A DNA stretch of 64,000 nt, taken from the NCBI GenBank assembly GCA_025462735.1, contig JAOAPC010000024.1:558001-622000 (forward strand), given 5' to 3'. The notes below the pieces were generated by a model that saw nothing but the letters and a program-made list of their open reading frames with translations, had not been told where the DNA came from and ran no database searches. Below, one piece after another: positions 1 to 9,324 of this stretch (positions within the stretch are counted from its first letter, which is position 1; the number at the start of each line of letters is the position of its first letter). The stretch is from Acidobacteriaceae bacterium (lineage in GTDB: Bacteria; Acidobacteriota; Terriglobia; Terriglobales; Acidobacteriaceae). A program made the translations under genes and the position numbers.

Positions 1-71
1 AGTTCTTGCAGCAGCACCATGTAGACTTCGTCGCCGAGATCGTTCCCCACCATGAGGAAACACTGGCCCAT
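1..71 (-). CDS. possible 5' end of a gene running off the window
   Basis: An open frame begins with ATG at 71 and runs out of the window, reading MGQCFLMVGNDLGDEVYMVL and onward. An in-frame stop (TAG) lies roughly 45 bases upstream of the ATG, so this would be the true N-terminus. No ribosome-binding site is obvious and 23 codons are too few to assign a family. It could equally be noise. Nothing else is recognisable between 72 and 226. Confidence 0.2.
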   Translation of the reverse strand, partial: MGQCFLMVGNDLGDEVYMVLLQE

Positions 72-226
72 CCTGCTAGCGCTGGGATGTCGCTGGTGAG
101 CGATCAGCTAGTGAAGTCGGGAGAAGACAACATTCAATGGCGCGTTTGGAAGGTGGAACAGTCCCATCCCGAGCCGGCAGGCCGATGAGCCGTCCCGGCC
201 ACGAGGCTGCCCGGAAACACGGATTC

Positions 227-1030
227 TTACCTTCTCGGCACCGGCTGGACATGCGGCGCCAAAAACTGCAGCAGTTCGTCTTTGAGACTCGGTCCGCAGG
301 CGATCAAGCCGTCGATTAAAGAGTCTTTGCGGTTGAGTGTAAGACGCGAATTAAGTGTTTGAACGAAACCGCCGGCGCTCGCAATGAGCGCTGCGCCTCC
401 GGCGATGTCCCATTCATTTTTTGGAGTCAAGGTGAATGTGATGTCCGCTAAACCGGCTGATACGCGCGCTAATTTGTACGCTACCGAGCCCATCGGCTGA
501 ATCTTGAACGGGGCGTTTTGAAATTGCAGCCACTCCCCGCGCTTGGTCTCGCTGCGGCTGGCTAGAACCAGCGCACCTTGCAATTCACCTCGTTGGCTGG
601 CGCGAGCTGCTGCGCCATTGTAGGTGAGCCCGCATCCGACCGCGCCGAGGAAGACTTCATTTGTGGCCGGATTATATATCCCTCCCGCGACCGGCTGTCC
701 GCGCTCAACCATCGCAATCGAAACGCAGAACTCCGGGATTCCCTGCACAAATTCGCGTGTACCGTCGAGGGGGTCGACGACCCAAACCCGCTCGCGATCC
801 AGCCGCGCAAGATCATCCACGCTTTCCTCTGAAAGCCATCCTTCGTCATCCCGCAGCAAATTTTTGCGGAGCACGGAATCAAGTGCGCGGTCCGCCTCGG
901 TCACCGGATCATGTCCAGCCTTGTATTCGGCAGCGATCTCTCCCGGCGTGAAGCGGCCAAAAACTTCCCGGGCCGCTTCGACCGCAGCTTGAATCCTATC
1001 GAGTACGCCGGAATAAGAAGACTTGGACAT
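227..1030 (-). CDS. cysQ: 3'(2'),5'-bisphosphate nucleotidase, inositol-monophosphatase family
   Basis: Predicted Mg-dependent phosphatase that removes the 3' phosphate of PAP/PAPS, protecting the cell from the by-product of sulfate activation. Family hallmarks are visible: an SEES acidic motif (residues 67-70), the metal-binding DPLDGT motif (86-91) and WDIAGG near the C-terminus (207-212). The length of 267 residues is normal for CysQ. The frame is open to an ATG at 1111, but that would overlap the permease gene by about 70 bases; ATG 1030 lies 8 bases after the permease stop and suits an operon. It is the last gene of a minus-strand cluster after the ATP sulfurylase/APS kinase fusion and the permease, which favours PAP/PAPS over inositol phosphate as substrate. 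A general inositol monophosphatase is the alternative. Confidence 0.85.
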   Translation of the reverse strand: MSKSSYSGVLDRIQAAVEAAREVFGRFTPGEIAAEYKAGHDPVTEADRALDSVLRKNLLRDDEGWLSEESVDDLARLDRERVWVVDPLDGTREFVQGIPEFCVSIAMVERGQPVAGGIYNPATNEVFLGAVGCGLTYNGAAARASQRGELQGALVLASRSETKRGEWLQFQNAPFKIQPMGSVAYKLARVSAGLADITFTLTPKNEWDIAGGAALIASAGGFVQTLNSRLTLNRKDSLIDGLIACGPSLKDELLQFLAPHVQPVPRR

Positions 1031-1038
1031 TTGGCTGA

Positions 1039-1818
1039 TTAATGAAAGGGTACCCATAGCATTCTGGCGCCAGTTGCCAACAAAATCGCGCACAGTATGC
1101 GCCGCAGCCACAACACCGGAACTCGAGTGCTGAAGTAAGAACCCAGGATGCCCCCGGGAACTGAGCCAATGAGCAGATAAGCCACGAGCGACGGATCGAC
1201 ATTGCCCAAACGGAAATGCATAAAGCTGGTGACCCCAGTGAGCACGACTGCATGCACGATGTCTGTACCCACCATTACCTTGGGTTGATAACTGTAGAAC
1301 ATCAGCAGGAGCATCATGATGATGCTGCCCGATCCGACAGAGGTCATTCCGACTAGAAATCCAGCGATCAATCCAATGATTGCCATTCCGGTGAAAGATT
1401 TGGTTGTGGGAGGCCTGCTCGCCACCTGGCGCTCGATTTTTCGCTGTAAGAGCAGCAGAGTAGAAACGATGATCAGCAGAATGCCTACAGCTGACTTGAT
1501 GAAGTCGTTGACACCCGCGCCGTGAACAACCCGGAGGTGCTGGAGTAGTCGGACGCCAAGGATCGACCCTGGTACGCTGCCAACTGCCAATGCCAGCACG
1601 ACCCGGCGGCGGACGGTCCCTTTCATGAGATGGACTGCGCTCGAAGGGATCTTGGTGAGGAAATTGAACGCCGCGTCGGAACCCACGGCGATAATCGCAG
1701 GTATTCTGAGGCCGAAGATCAGGATCGGCAGGAGCAGCACGCCCCCGCCAAGCCCGGTAAGGCCAATCAGGAAGCCAACCCCAAGTCCGATCAGGACTTT
1801 GATTGCGATCAATTCCAT
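1039..1818 (-). CDS. TauE/SafE-family membrane permease (sulfite/sulfate-type)
   Basis: A 259-residue integral membrane protein made of about eight hydrophobic segments. It shows the two glycine-rich family repeats, an N-terminal one with GLTGLGGGVLLLP and a second with GFLVGMTSVGSGSIIMM, placed symmetrically in the two halves. TauE/SafE proteins move small sulfur anions or organosulfonates across the inner membrane. The gene sits 54 bases after the ATP sulfurylase/APS kinase gene and 8 bases before cysQ, so sulfate or sulfite is the most likely substrate. Direction of transport cannot be read from the sequence. No strong ribosome-binding site is seen, consistent with a downstream operon gene. 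Confidence 0.8.
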   Translation of the reverse strand: MELIAIKVLIGLGVGFLIGLTGLGGGVLLLPILIFGLRIPAIIAVGSDAAFNFLTKIPSSAVHLMKGTVRRRVVLALAVGSVPGSILGVRLLQHLRVVHGAGVNDFIKSAVGILLIIVSTLLLLQRKIERQVASRPPTTKSFTGMAIIGLIAGFLVGMTSVGSGSIIMMLLLMFYSYQPKVMVGTDIVHAVVLTGVTSFMHFRLGNVDPSLVAYLLIGSVPGGILGSYFSTRVPVLWLRRILCAILLATGARMLWVPFH

Positions 1819-1872
1819 CGTAATCGTGCCGGATCCATCTTGATGCCGGAGTTGCGTGTTCCGGGATGCGTT

Positions 1873-3633
1873 TTACGCTCCAGCAGAAAGCGCAGGCTCG
1901 GGACTGACTCCGATGAATCCCTGTTGCTCAAGATGAAGAATAATTTCCTGGGCAGCCTCTTCTGCACTTAACTCCGCCGTGTTGATCACAACCTCGGCAT
2001 TTGTCGGAGCTTCGTAAGGATCTGAAACGCCCGTGAATTCCTTTACAATTCCCGCACGCGCCTTGGCGTAGAGTCCCTTGCGGTCGCGCTGCTCGCAGGT
2101 TTCAATTGGCGTGGCTATATGCACCAGGATGAACCCTCCGTAGGGTTCAATCATCTGCCGCACCTGAGTGCGTACGGAATCGTACGGTGCGATGGGCGCG
2201 CAGATCGCGATGCCGCCATTCTTCGTAATTTCCGAAGCAACGTAACCGATTCTCCGGATATTAATGTCGCGGTGCTCTTTGGAAAATCCAAGCTCCGAAG
2301 AAAGATTTTTCCGGACCAGATCGCCATCCAGAATGGTGACCGGTCGTCCACCCATCTCGAGAAATTTGGTGAGCAGAATATTCGCAATGGTTGACTTGCC
2401 GGATCCCGACAGTCCGGTAAAGAAGATCGTCACGCCCTGCTTGTGACGAGGTGGGAAGCTGCGGCGCAACTCCCGTACCACCTCGGGATAAGTGAACCAT
2501 GGAGGAATGTCTCTACCCTCGTTCAGCCGGTCGCGCAGCTCCGTCCCAGAAATGTTAAGGACGCGCGCGCCCGCGGGTACCTCGTTATCGGGAACATAGC
2601 TGTCCTGGTTTTCCAGATAGACCATCATGCTGAACGGAACCATGGTGACCCCGATGTCTTTCTCATGTTTCGCGAACAATTCTTGAGCTTCGTAGGGGCC
2701 ATAGAACGGCTTGCCGTCGGAGTCTTTTCCCGGTCCGGCGTGGTCGCGGCCCACAATCAGATGAGTCACGCCATGATTCTTGCGGATCAACGCGTGCCAG
2801 ATCGCCTCGCGTGGTCCACCCATGCGCATGGCAAGCGGCAGCAGCGAGAGCTTAACCGTGCCAGGAGGATATTTGGAAAGTAGCAGCTGATAACAGCGAA
2901 CGCGAGTGAAGTAGTCGACGTCGCCGGGCTTAGTCATTCCAACCGAGGGATGGATCAACAGGTTCGCTTCCACTGTCTTCGCCGCACGGAAAGTGAGCTC
3001 AACGTGGGCGCGGTGCATAGGGTTTCGCGTCTGGAAAGCAACCACACGCCGCCATCCCAGGCGCGAAAACTCGGCGCGCAACTCGGTAGGCGTGAGCCGC
3101 AGCGTTTTGAAATCATAATGTGAGGGCAACTGCAGGCCTTCGAGCTTTCCGCCCACGTACCATGGATTGGATTTGTTAAGAAGATATTCAACCCCAGGAT
3201 GCACCGTGCTGGTAGTACCGAAGACCGACTGCGCCTCGTCTTTGCGATCGGGCCGCCAAACTTCTTCCACGTCCAGAACAGCTAACATCACGCCTTCGGG
3301 GTCGCGCAACGCAATCTTGCTGCTGCCGGGCGTTAACTTTTTTGCGAACTCCTCGGTAACATCCAGGGTGATTGGCATCGGCCAGAGAACACCGCTGGTG
3401 AGGAGCATGTTGTGGCAAACGCGTTCGTAATCGGCGCGTCGCATGAAACCGCGCAAGGGCGAAAACCCGCCGCTCAGCAGCAATTCCAGATCACATAGTT
3501 GCCGTGGCGTAAGGTCCCAGGAGGGCCATTCGCGGGAGTGGGCCTTCAGTTCAGCGCTACGTTCCGCTGATGCTACGAGTTGCGCAAGTTCCCCGCCATG
3601 GGGCGGAATAAGATGGCTGGTCGAATTAGTCAA
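1873..3633 (-). CDS. bifunctional sulfate adenylyltransferase / adenylylsulfate kinase
   Basis: Makes APS from ATP and sulfate, then phosphorylates it to PAPS. The first ~395 residues are ATP sulfurylase, with the QTRNPMHRAH nucleotide motif (201-210) and GRDHAGPG (295-302). The last ~185 residues are APS kinase, with P-loop GLSGSGKS (407-414) and the DGD segment near 436. The C-terminal part resembles CysC; the N-terminal part is the single-chain Sat type, not CysD/CysN. The frame is open to ATG 3681, but a GGGAGG ribosome-binding site sits 9 bases before a TTG at 3633, and homologues usually begin close to the IPPHGG segment, so TTG 3633 (586 residues) is preferred. It leads the operon with the permease and cysQ. 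No PAPS reductase or sulfite reductase is in the window. Confidence 0.9.
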   Translation of the reverse strand: MTNSTSHLIPPHGGELAQLVASAERSAELKAHSREWPSWDLTPRQLCDLELLLSGGFSPLRGFMRRADYERVCHNMLLTSGVLWPMPITLDVTEEFAKKLTPGSSKIALRDPEGVMLAVLDVEEVWRPDRKDEAQSVFGTTSTVHPGVEYLLNKSNPWYVGGKLEGLQLPSHYDFKTLRLTPTELRAEFSRLGWRRVVAFQTRNPMHRAHVELTFRAAKTVEANLLIHPSVGMTKPGDVDYFTRVRCYQLLLSKYPPGTVKLSLLPLAMRMGGPREAIWHALIRKNHGVTHLIVGRDHAGPGKDSDGKPFYGPYEAQELFAKHEKDIGVTMVPFSMMVYLENQDSYVPDNEVPAGARVLNISGTELRDRLNEGRDIPPWFTYPEVVRELRRSFPPRHKQGVTIFFTGLSGSGKSTIANILLTKFLEMGGRPVTILDGDLVRKNLSSELGFSKEHRDINIRRIGYVASEITKNGGIAICAPIAPYDSVRTQVRQMIEPYGGFILVHIATPIETCEQRDRKGLYAKARAGIVKEFTGVSDPYEAPTNAEVVINTAELSAEEAAQEIILHLEQQGFIGVSPEPALSAGA

Positions 3634-3832
3634 AATGCAAAGCCTCCCTGCAAATTCTGGCGATCTCGCCAGAGCACTCATACATTAAGGGGATAAAGAA
3701 ACGGTGTTCCTGAGGTCATCCCAAATTTAGCAGATACTGTGCACATTGATCTTACCAAAGGTAACTTGCTGAAAGCCGTTTGTAGCAAAAACCTCGGTGC
3801 CTGCTGGGGTAATTGGGGGTAAGATATGAAGA

Positions 3833-4228
3833 GTGAAAATTATTGTGTTGTTCATGCTCGTCGCAGTTCTGCAGGGAGCGGCGTTTGCCCAGAAAACCCA
3901 AAACCCGGAACTGCGCAATGAGCATGCCGCGAACCCAAAGAAGACGCAGTCACACAAATCTAAGTCAGTAACGACTCTTCCCGTAAGGTCGAAGGGCGAC
4001 TCGGCCGCCGAATTGGCGAAAATTGAGCAAAGCGGCACTCGGAAAACCGGCGCGCACAGATCGACTCGAGCAAAAGCTGCTCTCCCTTCCTCACAAACCG
4101 GGGCTGCAGCGCAGGGCAAGAACAAACCGGTAAGGTTTTCCCATCATTCGTCTCATGCTGCCGGCAAGGCTCCGGTTAACGGAGGCCGTACAGCAGCTTC
4201 ATCCCGACCACCAAAAACCTTGCGGTGA
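3833..4228 (+). CDS. small basic secreted protein of unknown function
   Basis: A 131-residue protein starting at GTG with a clear signal peptide (MKIIVLFMLVAVLQGAAFAQ, likely cleavage after AFA) and a strongly basic, low-complexity mature part rich in Lys, Ser, Thr, Ala and His. No domain is recognised and little secondary structure is expected. The gene is a single transcription unit flanked by minus-strand genes, converging with the GT2 gene 8 bases downstream. A cationic, disordered periplasmic or surface protein is the only description the sequence supports. Confidence 0.55.
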   Translation: MKIIVLFMLVAVLQGAAFAQKTQNPELRNEHAANPKKTQSHKSKSVTTLPVRSKGDSAAELAKIEQSGTRKTGAHRSTRAKAALPSSQTGAAAQGKNKPVRFSHHSSHAAGKAPVNGGRTAASSRPPKTLR

Positions 4229-4236
4229 GCTGAATG

Positions 4237-4992
4237 CTAATCGCGAGCGTTTTGGCGATTCACTACGGTTGGCTTCACTAAGCCTTGCTCTCTCGTTTGA
4301 ACCGGCTCTTTCACTGAATATTTAAGCAAGCACCAGAGTGCGCGTACTCCATCTCTCCATCCGATTTTCTTGCCTTCCTCGTAAGTGCGCCCCCAGTAGC
4401 TGATGCCGACTTCGTATATCCGCAGCCGGCGTTTCGCAACTTTTACCGTAATCTCGGGCTCGAAACCAAAACGATCTTCTTCAATGGGAATCGATTGAAT
4501 AACTTCTCGCCGAAAAACTTTGTAACAGGTTTCCATATCGCTCAGATTGATGTTGGTCAGGCAATTGGAAAGCAGCGTCAGCAGGGAGTTGCCGACAGAA
4601 TGCCAGAAGTAAAGTACTCGGTGTGGGCCGCTACCAAGAAAGCGTGAGCCGTACACGACGTCCGCTTTTCCTTCTAGCAGCGGGCCAAGCAGCGAGGGAT
4701 ATTCTCCGGGATCGTACTCGAGGTCGGCATCCTGAATGATCACAAAGTCGCCTGTCGCCTCCTGTATGCCACGTCGCAGCGCGGCACCCTTTCCCATGTT
4801 TTGCGGCTGGAAGAAGACTTTGACCTGTGGCTTCGCAGAATGCAGCTCTTGCAGGATTTCGCGCGAGCCATCTTGCGATCCATCATCGACGCAAAGCAGC
4901 TCGATTTCCAATGGCACCGCGAGCACACGCTCGACAACAGAACGCAGGGTGGCGCTCTCGTTGTAAATAGGCATGACGACTGAAAGTTTCAC
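4237..4992 (-). CDS. family 2 glycosyltransferase, DPM1/polyprenyl-phosphate type
   Basis: A 251-residue GT2 enzyme starting at GTG 4992. The GT-A signature is plain: [12 protein letters not shown] at the N-terminus, VDDGSQDGS for nucleotide binding, and QDADLEYDP with the metal-binding DxD. Length and sequence flavour match dolichol-phosphate mannose synthase-like enzymes that move a sugar from a nucleotide donor to polyprenyl phosphate. No membrane anchor is seen at the C-terminus, unlike DPM/ArnC fusions. A GT39-type membrane protein that could use such a lipid-linked sugar is encoded at 16452-17921, though the two are not adjacent. The exact sugar cannot be told. Confidence 0.8.
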   Translation of the reverse strand: MKLSVVMPIYNESATLRSVVERVLAVPLEIELLCVDDGSQDGSREILQELHSAKPQVKVFFQPQNMGKGAALRRGIQEATGDFVIIQDADLEYDPGEYPSLLGPLLEGKADVVYGSRFLGSGPHRVLYFWHSVGNSLLTLLSNCLTNINLSDMETCYKVFRREVIQSIPIEEDRFGFEPEITVKVAKRRLRIYEVGISYWGRTYEEGKKIGWRDGVRALWCLLKYSVKEPVQTREQGLVKPTVVNRQNARD

Positions 4993-5085
4993 GGTTGACC
5001 CAAAATCCAGCGAGCAACAGTGTAAGGCATTTGCCAGAGGTTAGGCAGGAATACGCGATGGGCGGATTGATCACCCCGGCTCTGA

Positions 5086-6063
5086 CTAAGGTTGAGTCTT
5101 CATCGCCTCAACCGAGGCGCTTGCGTAGTACCCCTTGCGGCAATTCGCCCGAAGCCCCTTCTTGACTGGGAGTACTTCAACTTTGTGATATGCGCCGTCA
5201 GCGTGAAATTCAGGCGGGCTGTAAGCGACAACATACTGGTTACGCAGCGCCTTCTCAACGTTGCGAAGAGAAGACGATAAGCGTGGCTCATCGTGCGCCG
5301 GCAGTATACTGCCGCCTGTCGATATCGCGAGCTGCCTCAAAACCTCGTCACCCTTGGCATTTGGTTCAAATTGCGAGGTGTTCGTGGTCAAAGAAAAAAT
5401 CATGACTTCGGCCCGCGCGACTGCCGCTTGTGCCTGTAGCAGGCTCGAGCGATTTACCGTGTCCACTCCATCGCTGACTACCACAATTGCCCGCCGCGTG
5501 ATCCCGTCTTCGGGGATCCTGCGCAGCTTCTCGGCAGCATAAATCACCGCGTCATAAAGAGCAGTGTTGCCCTCGGGGTTTACCCTGGCGATTGCTTTCG
5601 AGACGCTAGTCGCCCGATCGGTGAGGTCCTGGATCGTGGTCACCTGATCGTTAAATGCAATCACGAGAGCTTTGTCTTTGCCGGGGCGCAGGATTTTTCT
5701 TACAAACGCAAGCGCCGAATTCTGCTCCACTTTAAATCGGTATTTGACCGATGCACTGGCGTCAATGAGCACCGCCACGTGTAATGGTAAGTCGCTACGC
5801 TGTTGGAAGAAGGTCAAGCGTCGTGGGGTGAGTTGATTATCCAGAAGACGAAAGTCGTCTGGCCGCAAATTGCTGATGAAATGACCATGATGATCGGTCA
5901 CCGTGAAAGCCAGGTTCACCTCATTGACTTTGCTCGAAATGGTGGCCAGTGGCGCAAGAAATCGATATTCGGGTGCGCTCGCCGGAGCGGGGGATTGCGC
6001 CGTGGCGAGAAGAGATATTCCTAAGACGCAGAGCGGAGGGCAGAATCGGAAACAAGAGAGCAC
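5086..6063 (-). CDS. secreted VWFA-domain protein (Acidobacteria-type)
   Basis: A 325-residue protein with a signal peptide (hydrophobic stretch 8-21, then TAQ) and a von Willebrand factor A domain from about residue 94. The metal-ion adhesion site is intact: DASAS (101-105), the Thr of GNTALYD, and VVVSDGVDTVN. Before it lies a short beta-rich segment typical of the VWFA-related proteins that are abundant in Acidobacteria, where they are secreted and of unknown role; adhesion or protein-protein contact is a reasonable guess. It is a single minus-strand gene diverging from the S53 peptidase gene, with about 260 bases between them. Confidence 0.8.
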   Translation of the reverse strand: MLSCFRFCPPLCVLGISLLATAQSPAPASAPEYRFLAPLATISSKVNEVNLAFTVTDHHGHFISNLRPDDFRLLDNQLTPRRLTFFQQRSDLPLHVAVLIDASASVKYRFKVEQNSALAFVRKILRPGKDKALVIAFNDQVTTIQDLTDRATSVSKAIARVNPEGNTALYDAVIYAAEKLRRIPEDGITRRAIVVVSDGVDTVNRSSLLQAQAAVARAEVMIFSLTTNTSQFEPNAKGDEVLRQLAISTGGSILPAHDEPRLSSSLRNVEKALRNQYVVAYSPPEFHADGAYHKVEVLPVKKGLRANCRKGYYASASVEAMKTQP

Positions 6064-6272
6064 TGGTTACCTCGGGGGACCGGAATTCGCGGAGGCAAGC
6101 ATGAGCAATCTCGCGGCCTCTACGATGCCATGCTCGGAAGTGTGGCTGTACTAGAAGGAAAATTGGGGCGTCAATACGTGAGTAACAGTAACCTGCTCAG
6201 GTCTTGTAAATAATTCTTTACAGTTATAAGGGGTTGGGAATACATCCCCGCTGGGGTACTCTGAATCTATCC

Positions 6273-6286
6273 TGCAATCGGTTGCA
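6273..6286. promoter_or_regulatory. LacI-type operator-like palindrome upstream of the S53 peptidase gene
   Basis: TGCAATCGGTTGCA is a 14-base palindrome around a central CG with one pair of mismatched positions (12 of 14 match). The form TGCAAnCGnTTGCA resembles operators of LacI/GalR-family repressors. It lies about 40 bases before the peptidase start codon, where a repressor would block transcription. No LacI-family gene is in the window, so the assignment rests on form and position only. Confidence 0.3.
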
Positions 6287-6324
6287 AACGTGTCACAGCA
6301 GTAGATTTGGAAAAAACCTTTCTT

Positions 6325-8865
6325 ATGTTCAAAAAAACCTACCTGCATTTCGGCTCGGCCACTCTGAGTGTGTTTTTGTTAGTTGGCGTACTTTTCTTTT
6401 TGGCGGTTTCCGGCAGCACACAAAACGGCCCGAAAGACAGGATTTTGTATGCCGTCGATTCCAGCCGGACTGCGGCCGTAAAGGGGACTGCGCATCCGCG
6501 AGCGCATTTGCAGTTCGACCGGGGTCGGCTGAGCCCAGAACGACAATTCAGTGGCGTAGCTTTGACGTTCCGGCTCTCTGCTGCTCAGCAATCAGATATG
6601 CAACAGCTTCTCCGCGAGCAACAGGACCGATCTTCTCCCAATTACCACAAATGGCTCACGCCTGAGCAGTACGCCGGCCGATTTGGAATGTCTCCAAATG
6701 ACCTGGGCAAAGTTAGCTCCTGGTTGCAATCACAAGGGCTCACGGTCGCTGCTATCTCTCGCAATCGGAATGAGATTTACTTCAACGGCAGCGTGGGTCA
6801 GATCGAGTATGCGCTCAAGACCGAGATCCACAATCTCTCGGTCAACGGCGAGGAGCACATCGCTAACACCACCGACGTCTTCCTCCCCGAAGCGGTGGCT
6901 GGGGCGGTACTCGGAGTGAGAGGGCTAAATGATTTCCATCCCAAACCGAGAGTTCGCAAGGTATTCCCCAGATTCACTTCGAATATCTCTGGGAATCACT
7001 TCGTAATTCCGGGAGATTTCGCGACTATCTATGATGTGCCCTCCAATTTCGACGGCACTGGGCAGAGTATCGCCGTGGTGGGCCAGACGCTCATCAGCAC
7101 CACCGACATCGACGCTTTCCGAAGCGCGGCCGGCCTTCCCGGCCGCACCAGCGCAAATTTCCAGCAGATCCAAGTCCCCGGCACAGGGACGGCAGTAGCC
7201 TGCACAGGCGACGGGACAGAGGCGGATCTTGATCTGGAATGGCCGGAAGGTGTAGCTAAGAACGCGACAATCAAGTTCGTATATGCAGGGCTCGGTTCAG
7301 GTACGACCTGTAACAATAGAACGAGCAATGTGTTTGACGCCCTGCAGTACGCAATTACCAATAACGTGGCGCCGATCATCAGTATCAGCTACGGAAACTG
7401 TGAGGCGAACCTTGGCACTTCTTTTGTGCTTACCGTGCAGCAATGGGCCCAGCAAGCAAACGTACAGGGCCAAAGCATAAGTGGGCCCACTGGGGATAGC
7501 GGCGCTGCTGATTGTGATACAGGAGCCTCTGCGACGCAGGGCTTCGCGGTGGACGTTCCAGCTGCTATTCCCGAAGTGACAGGTGTCGGAGGCAGTGCGT
7601 TTACTGGCGATGCGGCAGCGACCGTGAGCAACGGCTGCGCTATAGCTACTGCGTATTGGAAAACTGAGTGCAACCCCACTGACGCGGTTGGGACCGCGAT
7701 AAGCTACATCCCAGAAACAGGGTGGAACGATACAGCTCAATCACTTGCGGCAAGCCCTCCCGGATTCTCCGCTAGCGGGGGTGGCGCAAGCACAATTTTC
7801 GGTAAGCCGTCATGGCAAAGCGGAACAGGTGTTCCCGGTGACGGAAAGCGTGATGTTCCAGATATTGCCCTGAATGCCTCGAATTTCCACGATTCTTATT
7901 TGATTTGCTCGCAGGATTATTTCAACGGCACAGCCGGGGTTACAAGCTGCGCGAACGGCTTCCGGTCGAGCAGTACGAACAGTAATGAGAATAATCTCCT
8001 CGATGGCATCGGCGGAACGTCCGCCGGCGCACCGACATTCGCAGGAATTCTTGCGCTAATCAATCAAGCCACAGGTTCAAGCGGTCTCGGCAACGTGAAC
8101 TCAATGCTGTACAGCTTGGCTGCGACTTCTCCAGCCGCGTTTCACGACATCACTTCGGGGAACAACAGTGTCCCGTGCACCACTGGGACCAAGAATTGTC
8201 CAAGTGGCGGCACGATTGGATTTTCGGCGGGCGCTGGATACGATCAAGTCACAGGGCTGGGCTCTCTCGATGTAGCCAAACTTATTTCCGCGTGGACAGC
8301 AGCAACCCCCGCTGGAGATTTTTCGCTCGATGGGTTGGTTTCTTCAGCTGCTGCCGCCGGCCAAGCGGGCACCTCGAACATTACCGTCACTGCGATGAAT
8401 GGCTTCACCGGGACAGTGAATTTGACCTGCAGCGCAATTTCAGCAGCCGTCAAAATCTCCTGTTCTTTGACTCCTGCGAGCGTCACCTTTCCGGCGACCT
8501 CAGGCAACACTCTGAATTCCACACTGAGCATGACCGCCGCGGCGGACTTGCAACTCCCCAAGGGGTTAACGTCGCGCAAATCCAGATTGGAAATGGCCGG
8601 CTTGGCGACCAGTGGATTCGGCGCTACAGGCGGCCTGTTTGCGGTAGTTATTCTGGGCGGTGTTTCATCGCGACGCAAATGGGCCGCTTTGTTTGGATTA
8701 GTTTTGCTCGCCATTGCTGTTGCTGGCGTCGGCTGCGGCGGAGGTAGTAGTAGAGTCGTGCCGAAAGGTCCGCAAACCTACATCGTGACCGTCACCGGTA
8801 CGGGTACGAACAGCGGTGGTACAGCGCTGAGTCACAGCACGACGGTGAGTTTCACGGTGCAGTAG
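6325..8865 (+). CDS. secreted S53 peptidase (sedolisin/kumamolisin type) with pro-domain
   Basis: An acid-active serine-carboxyl endopeptidase precursor of 846 residues. After a signal peptide (hydrophobic ~10-30) comes a pro-kumamolisin activation domain (~60-205) and the S53 catalytic domain (~220-670). The catalytic Glu and Asp are in TEADLDLE (Glu299, Asp303), the oxyanion Asp in GDSGAAD (Asp391) and the nucleophile in GGTSAGAP (Ser566); the calcium site follows in GYDQVTGLGSLD. The C-terminus is unusual: an Ig-like segment, two hydrophobic stretches separated by an RRKW segment, a GCGGGSS motif, and a short Thr/Val-rich beta strand region. ATG 6325 fits the signal peptide better than TTG 6307. 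Such proteases are typical of soil Acidobacteria feeding on protein at low pH. Confidence 0.92.
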   Translation: MFKKTYLHFGSATLSVFLLVGVLFFLAVSGSTQNGPKDRILYAVDSSRTAAVKGTAHPRAHLQFDRGRLSPERQFSGVALTFRLSAAQQSDMQQLLREQQDRSSPNYHKWLTPEQYAGRFGMSPNDLGKVSSWLQSQGLTVAAISRNRNEIYFNGSVGQIEYALKTEIHNLSVNGEEHIANTTDVFLPEAVAGAVLGVRGLNDFHPKPRVRKVFPRFTSNISGNHFVIPGDFATIYDVPSNFDGTGQSIAVVGQTLISTTDIDAFRSAAGLPGRTSANFQQIQVPGTGTAVACTGDGTEADLDLEWPEGVAKNATIKFVYAGLGSGTTCNNRTSNVFDALQYAITNNVAPIISISYGNCEANLGTSFVLTVQQWAQQANVQGQSISGPTGDSGAADCDTGASATQGFAVDVPAAIPEVTGVGGSAFTGDAAATVSNGCAIATAYWKTECNPTDAVGTAISYIPETGWNDTAQSLAASPPGFSASGGGASTIFGKPSWQSGTGVPGDGKRDVPDIALNASNFHDSYLICSQDYFNGTAGVTSCANGFRSSSTNSNENNLLDGIGGTSAGAPTFAGILALINQATGSSGLGNVNSMLYSLAATSPAAFHDITSGNNSVPCTTGTKNCPSGGTIGFSAGAGYDQVTGLGSLDVAKLISAWTAATPAGDFSLDGLVSSAAAAGQAGTSNITVTAMNGFTGTVNLTCSAISAAVKISCSLTPASVTFPATSGNTLNSTLSMTAAADLQLPKGLTSRKSRLEMAGLATSGFGATGGLFAVVILGGVSSRRKWAALFGLVLLAIAVAGVGCGGGSSRVVPKGPQTYIVTVTGTGTNSGGTALSHSTTVSFTVQ

Positions 8866-8922
8866 GGAGTCGAGGTCCGACTGAGTTTCCGGGCTTGACG
8901 CCGTCACGCAACGCTAGAATGC

Positions 8923-9294
8923 TCAGCCCGTTTTAGCTTTGTTCGCGGCGGTGCACTCTTGGCAAGGACAGATTTCCCTCAGCCACTTCCACGAATAAAT
9001 TCCTAGTTTGTGGCCGTCGTTCCAGTCGAACTTAATTGCGTATTTGCCGACGGCTTCGGCTGACTCGGGTTTGACGGCAGCCTTGAACATTGGCAATTCG
9101 CCGGGTTTCGCTTTGGCTGGCTGTCCCGGTTCGCGGCCACTCTTCGCTCGTTCTTCATCGCACAAAGCACAGGGGCACGCGTCACGCAGATAGGGGAATG
9201 TGTATTGCGAAAGATGCCCGTCTTTCCACTCGATGTCCACTCCCTTACCGGAAGTCAGGTGTACCTTGACGGATTTCGGGTCGGCGGAAGGCAT
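8923..9294 (-). CDS. DUF971-domain protein
   Basis: A 123-residue protein matching the small DUF971 family, the domain also found at the N-terminus of gamma-butyrobetaine hydroxylases. Visible hallmarks are the WKDGH and FPYLRDACPCALC segment and the C-terminal KFDWNDGHKLGIYSWKWLRE followed by CPCQEC. The paired CPC-x-x-C clusters suggest metal binding, perhaps linked to iron-sulfur metabolism, but the function is not established. It diverges from folD, and its start codon is only 30 bases from the long hairpin in the folD leader. Confidence 0.8.
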   Translation of the reverse strand: MPSADPKSVKVHLTSGKGVDIEWKDGHLSQYTFPYLRDACPCALCDEERAKSGREPGQPAKAKPGELPMFKAAVKPESAEAVGKYAIKFDWNDGHKLGIYSWKWLREICPCQECTAANKAKTG

Positions 9295-9324
9295 GTGATT
9301 TCAGTATCGCAAAAAAGCCAAGAC

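Noticed and set aside
8175-8747. 190-codon plus-strand frame within the S53 peptidase gene
   Set aside because: A shifted frame of a gene whose own motifs are intact; rich in Arg, His and Trp, typical of noise.
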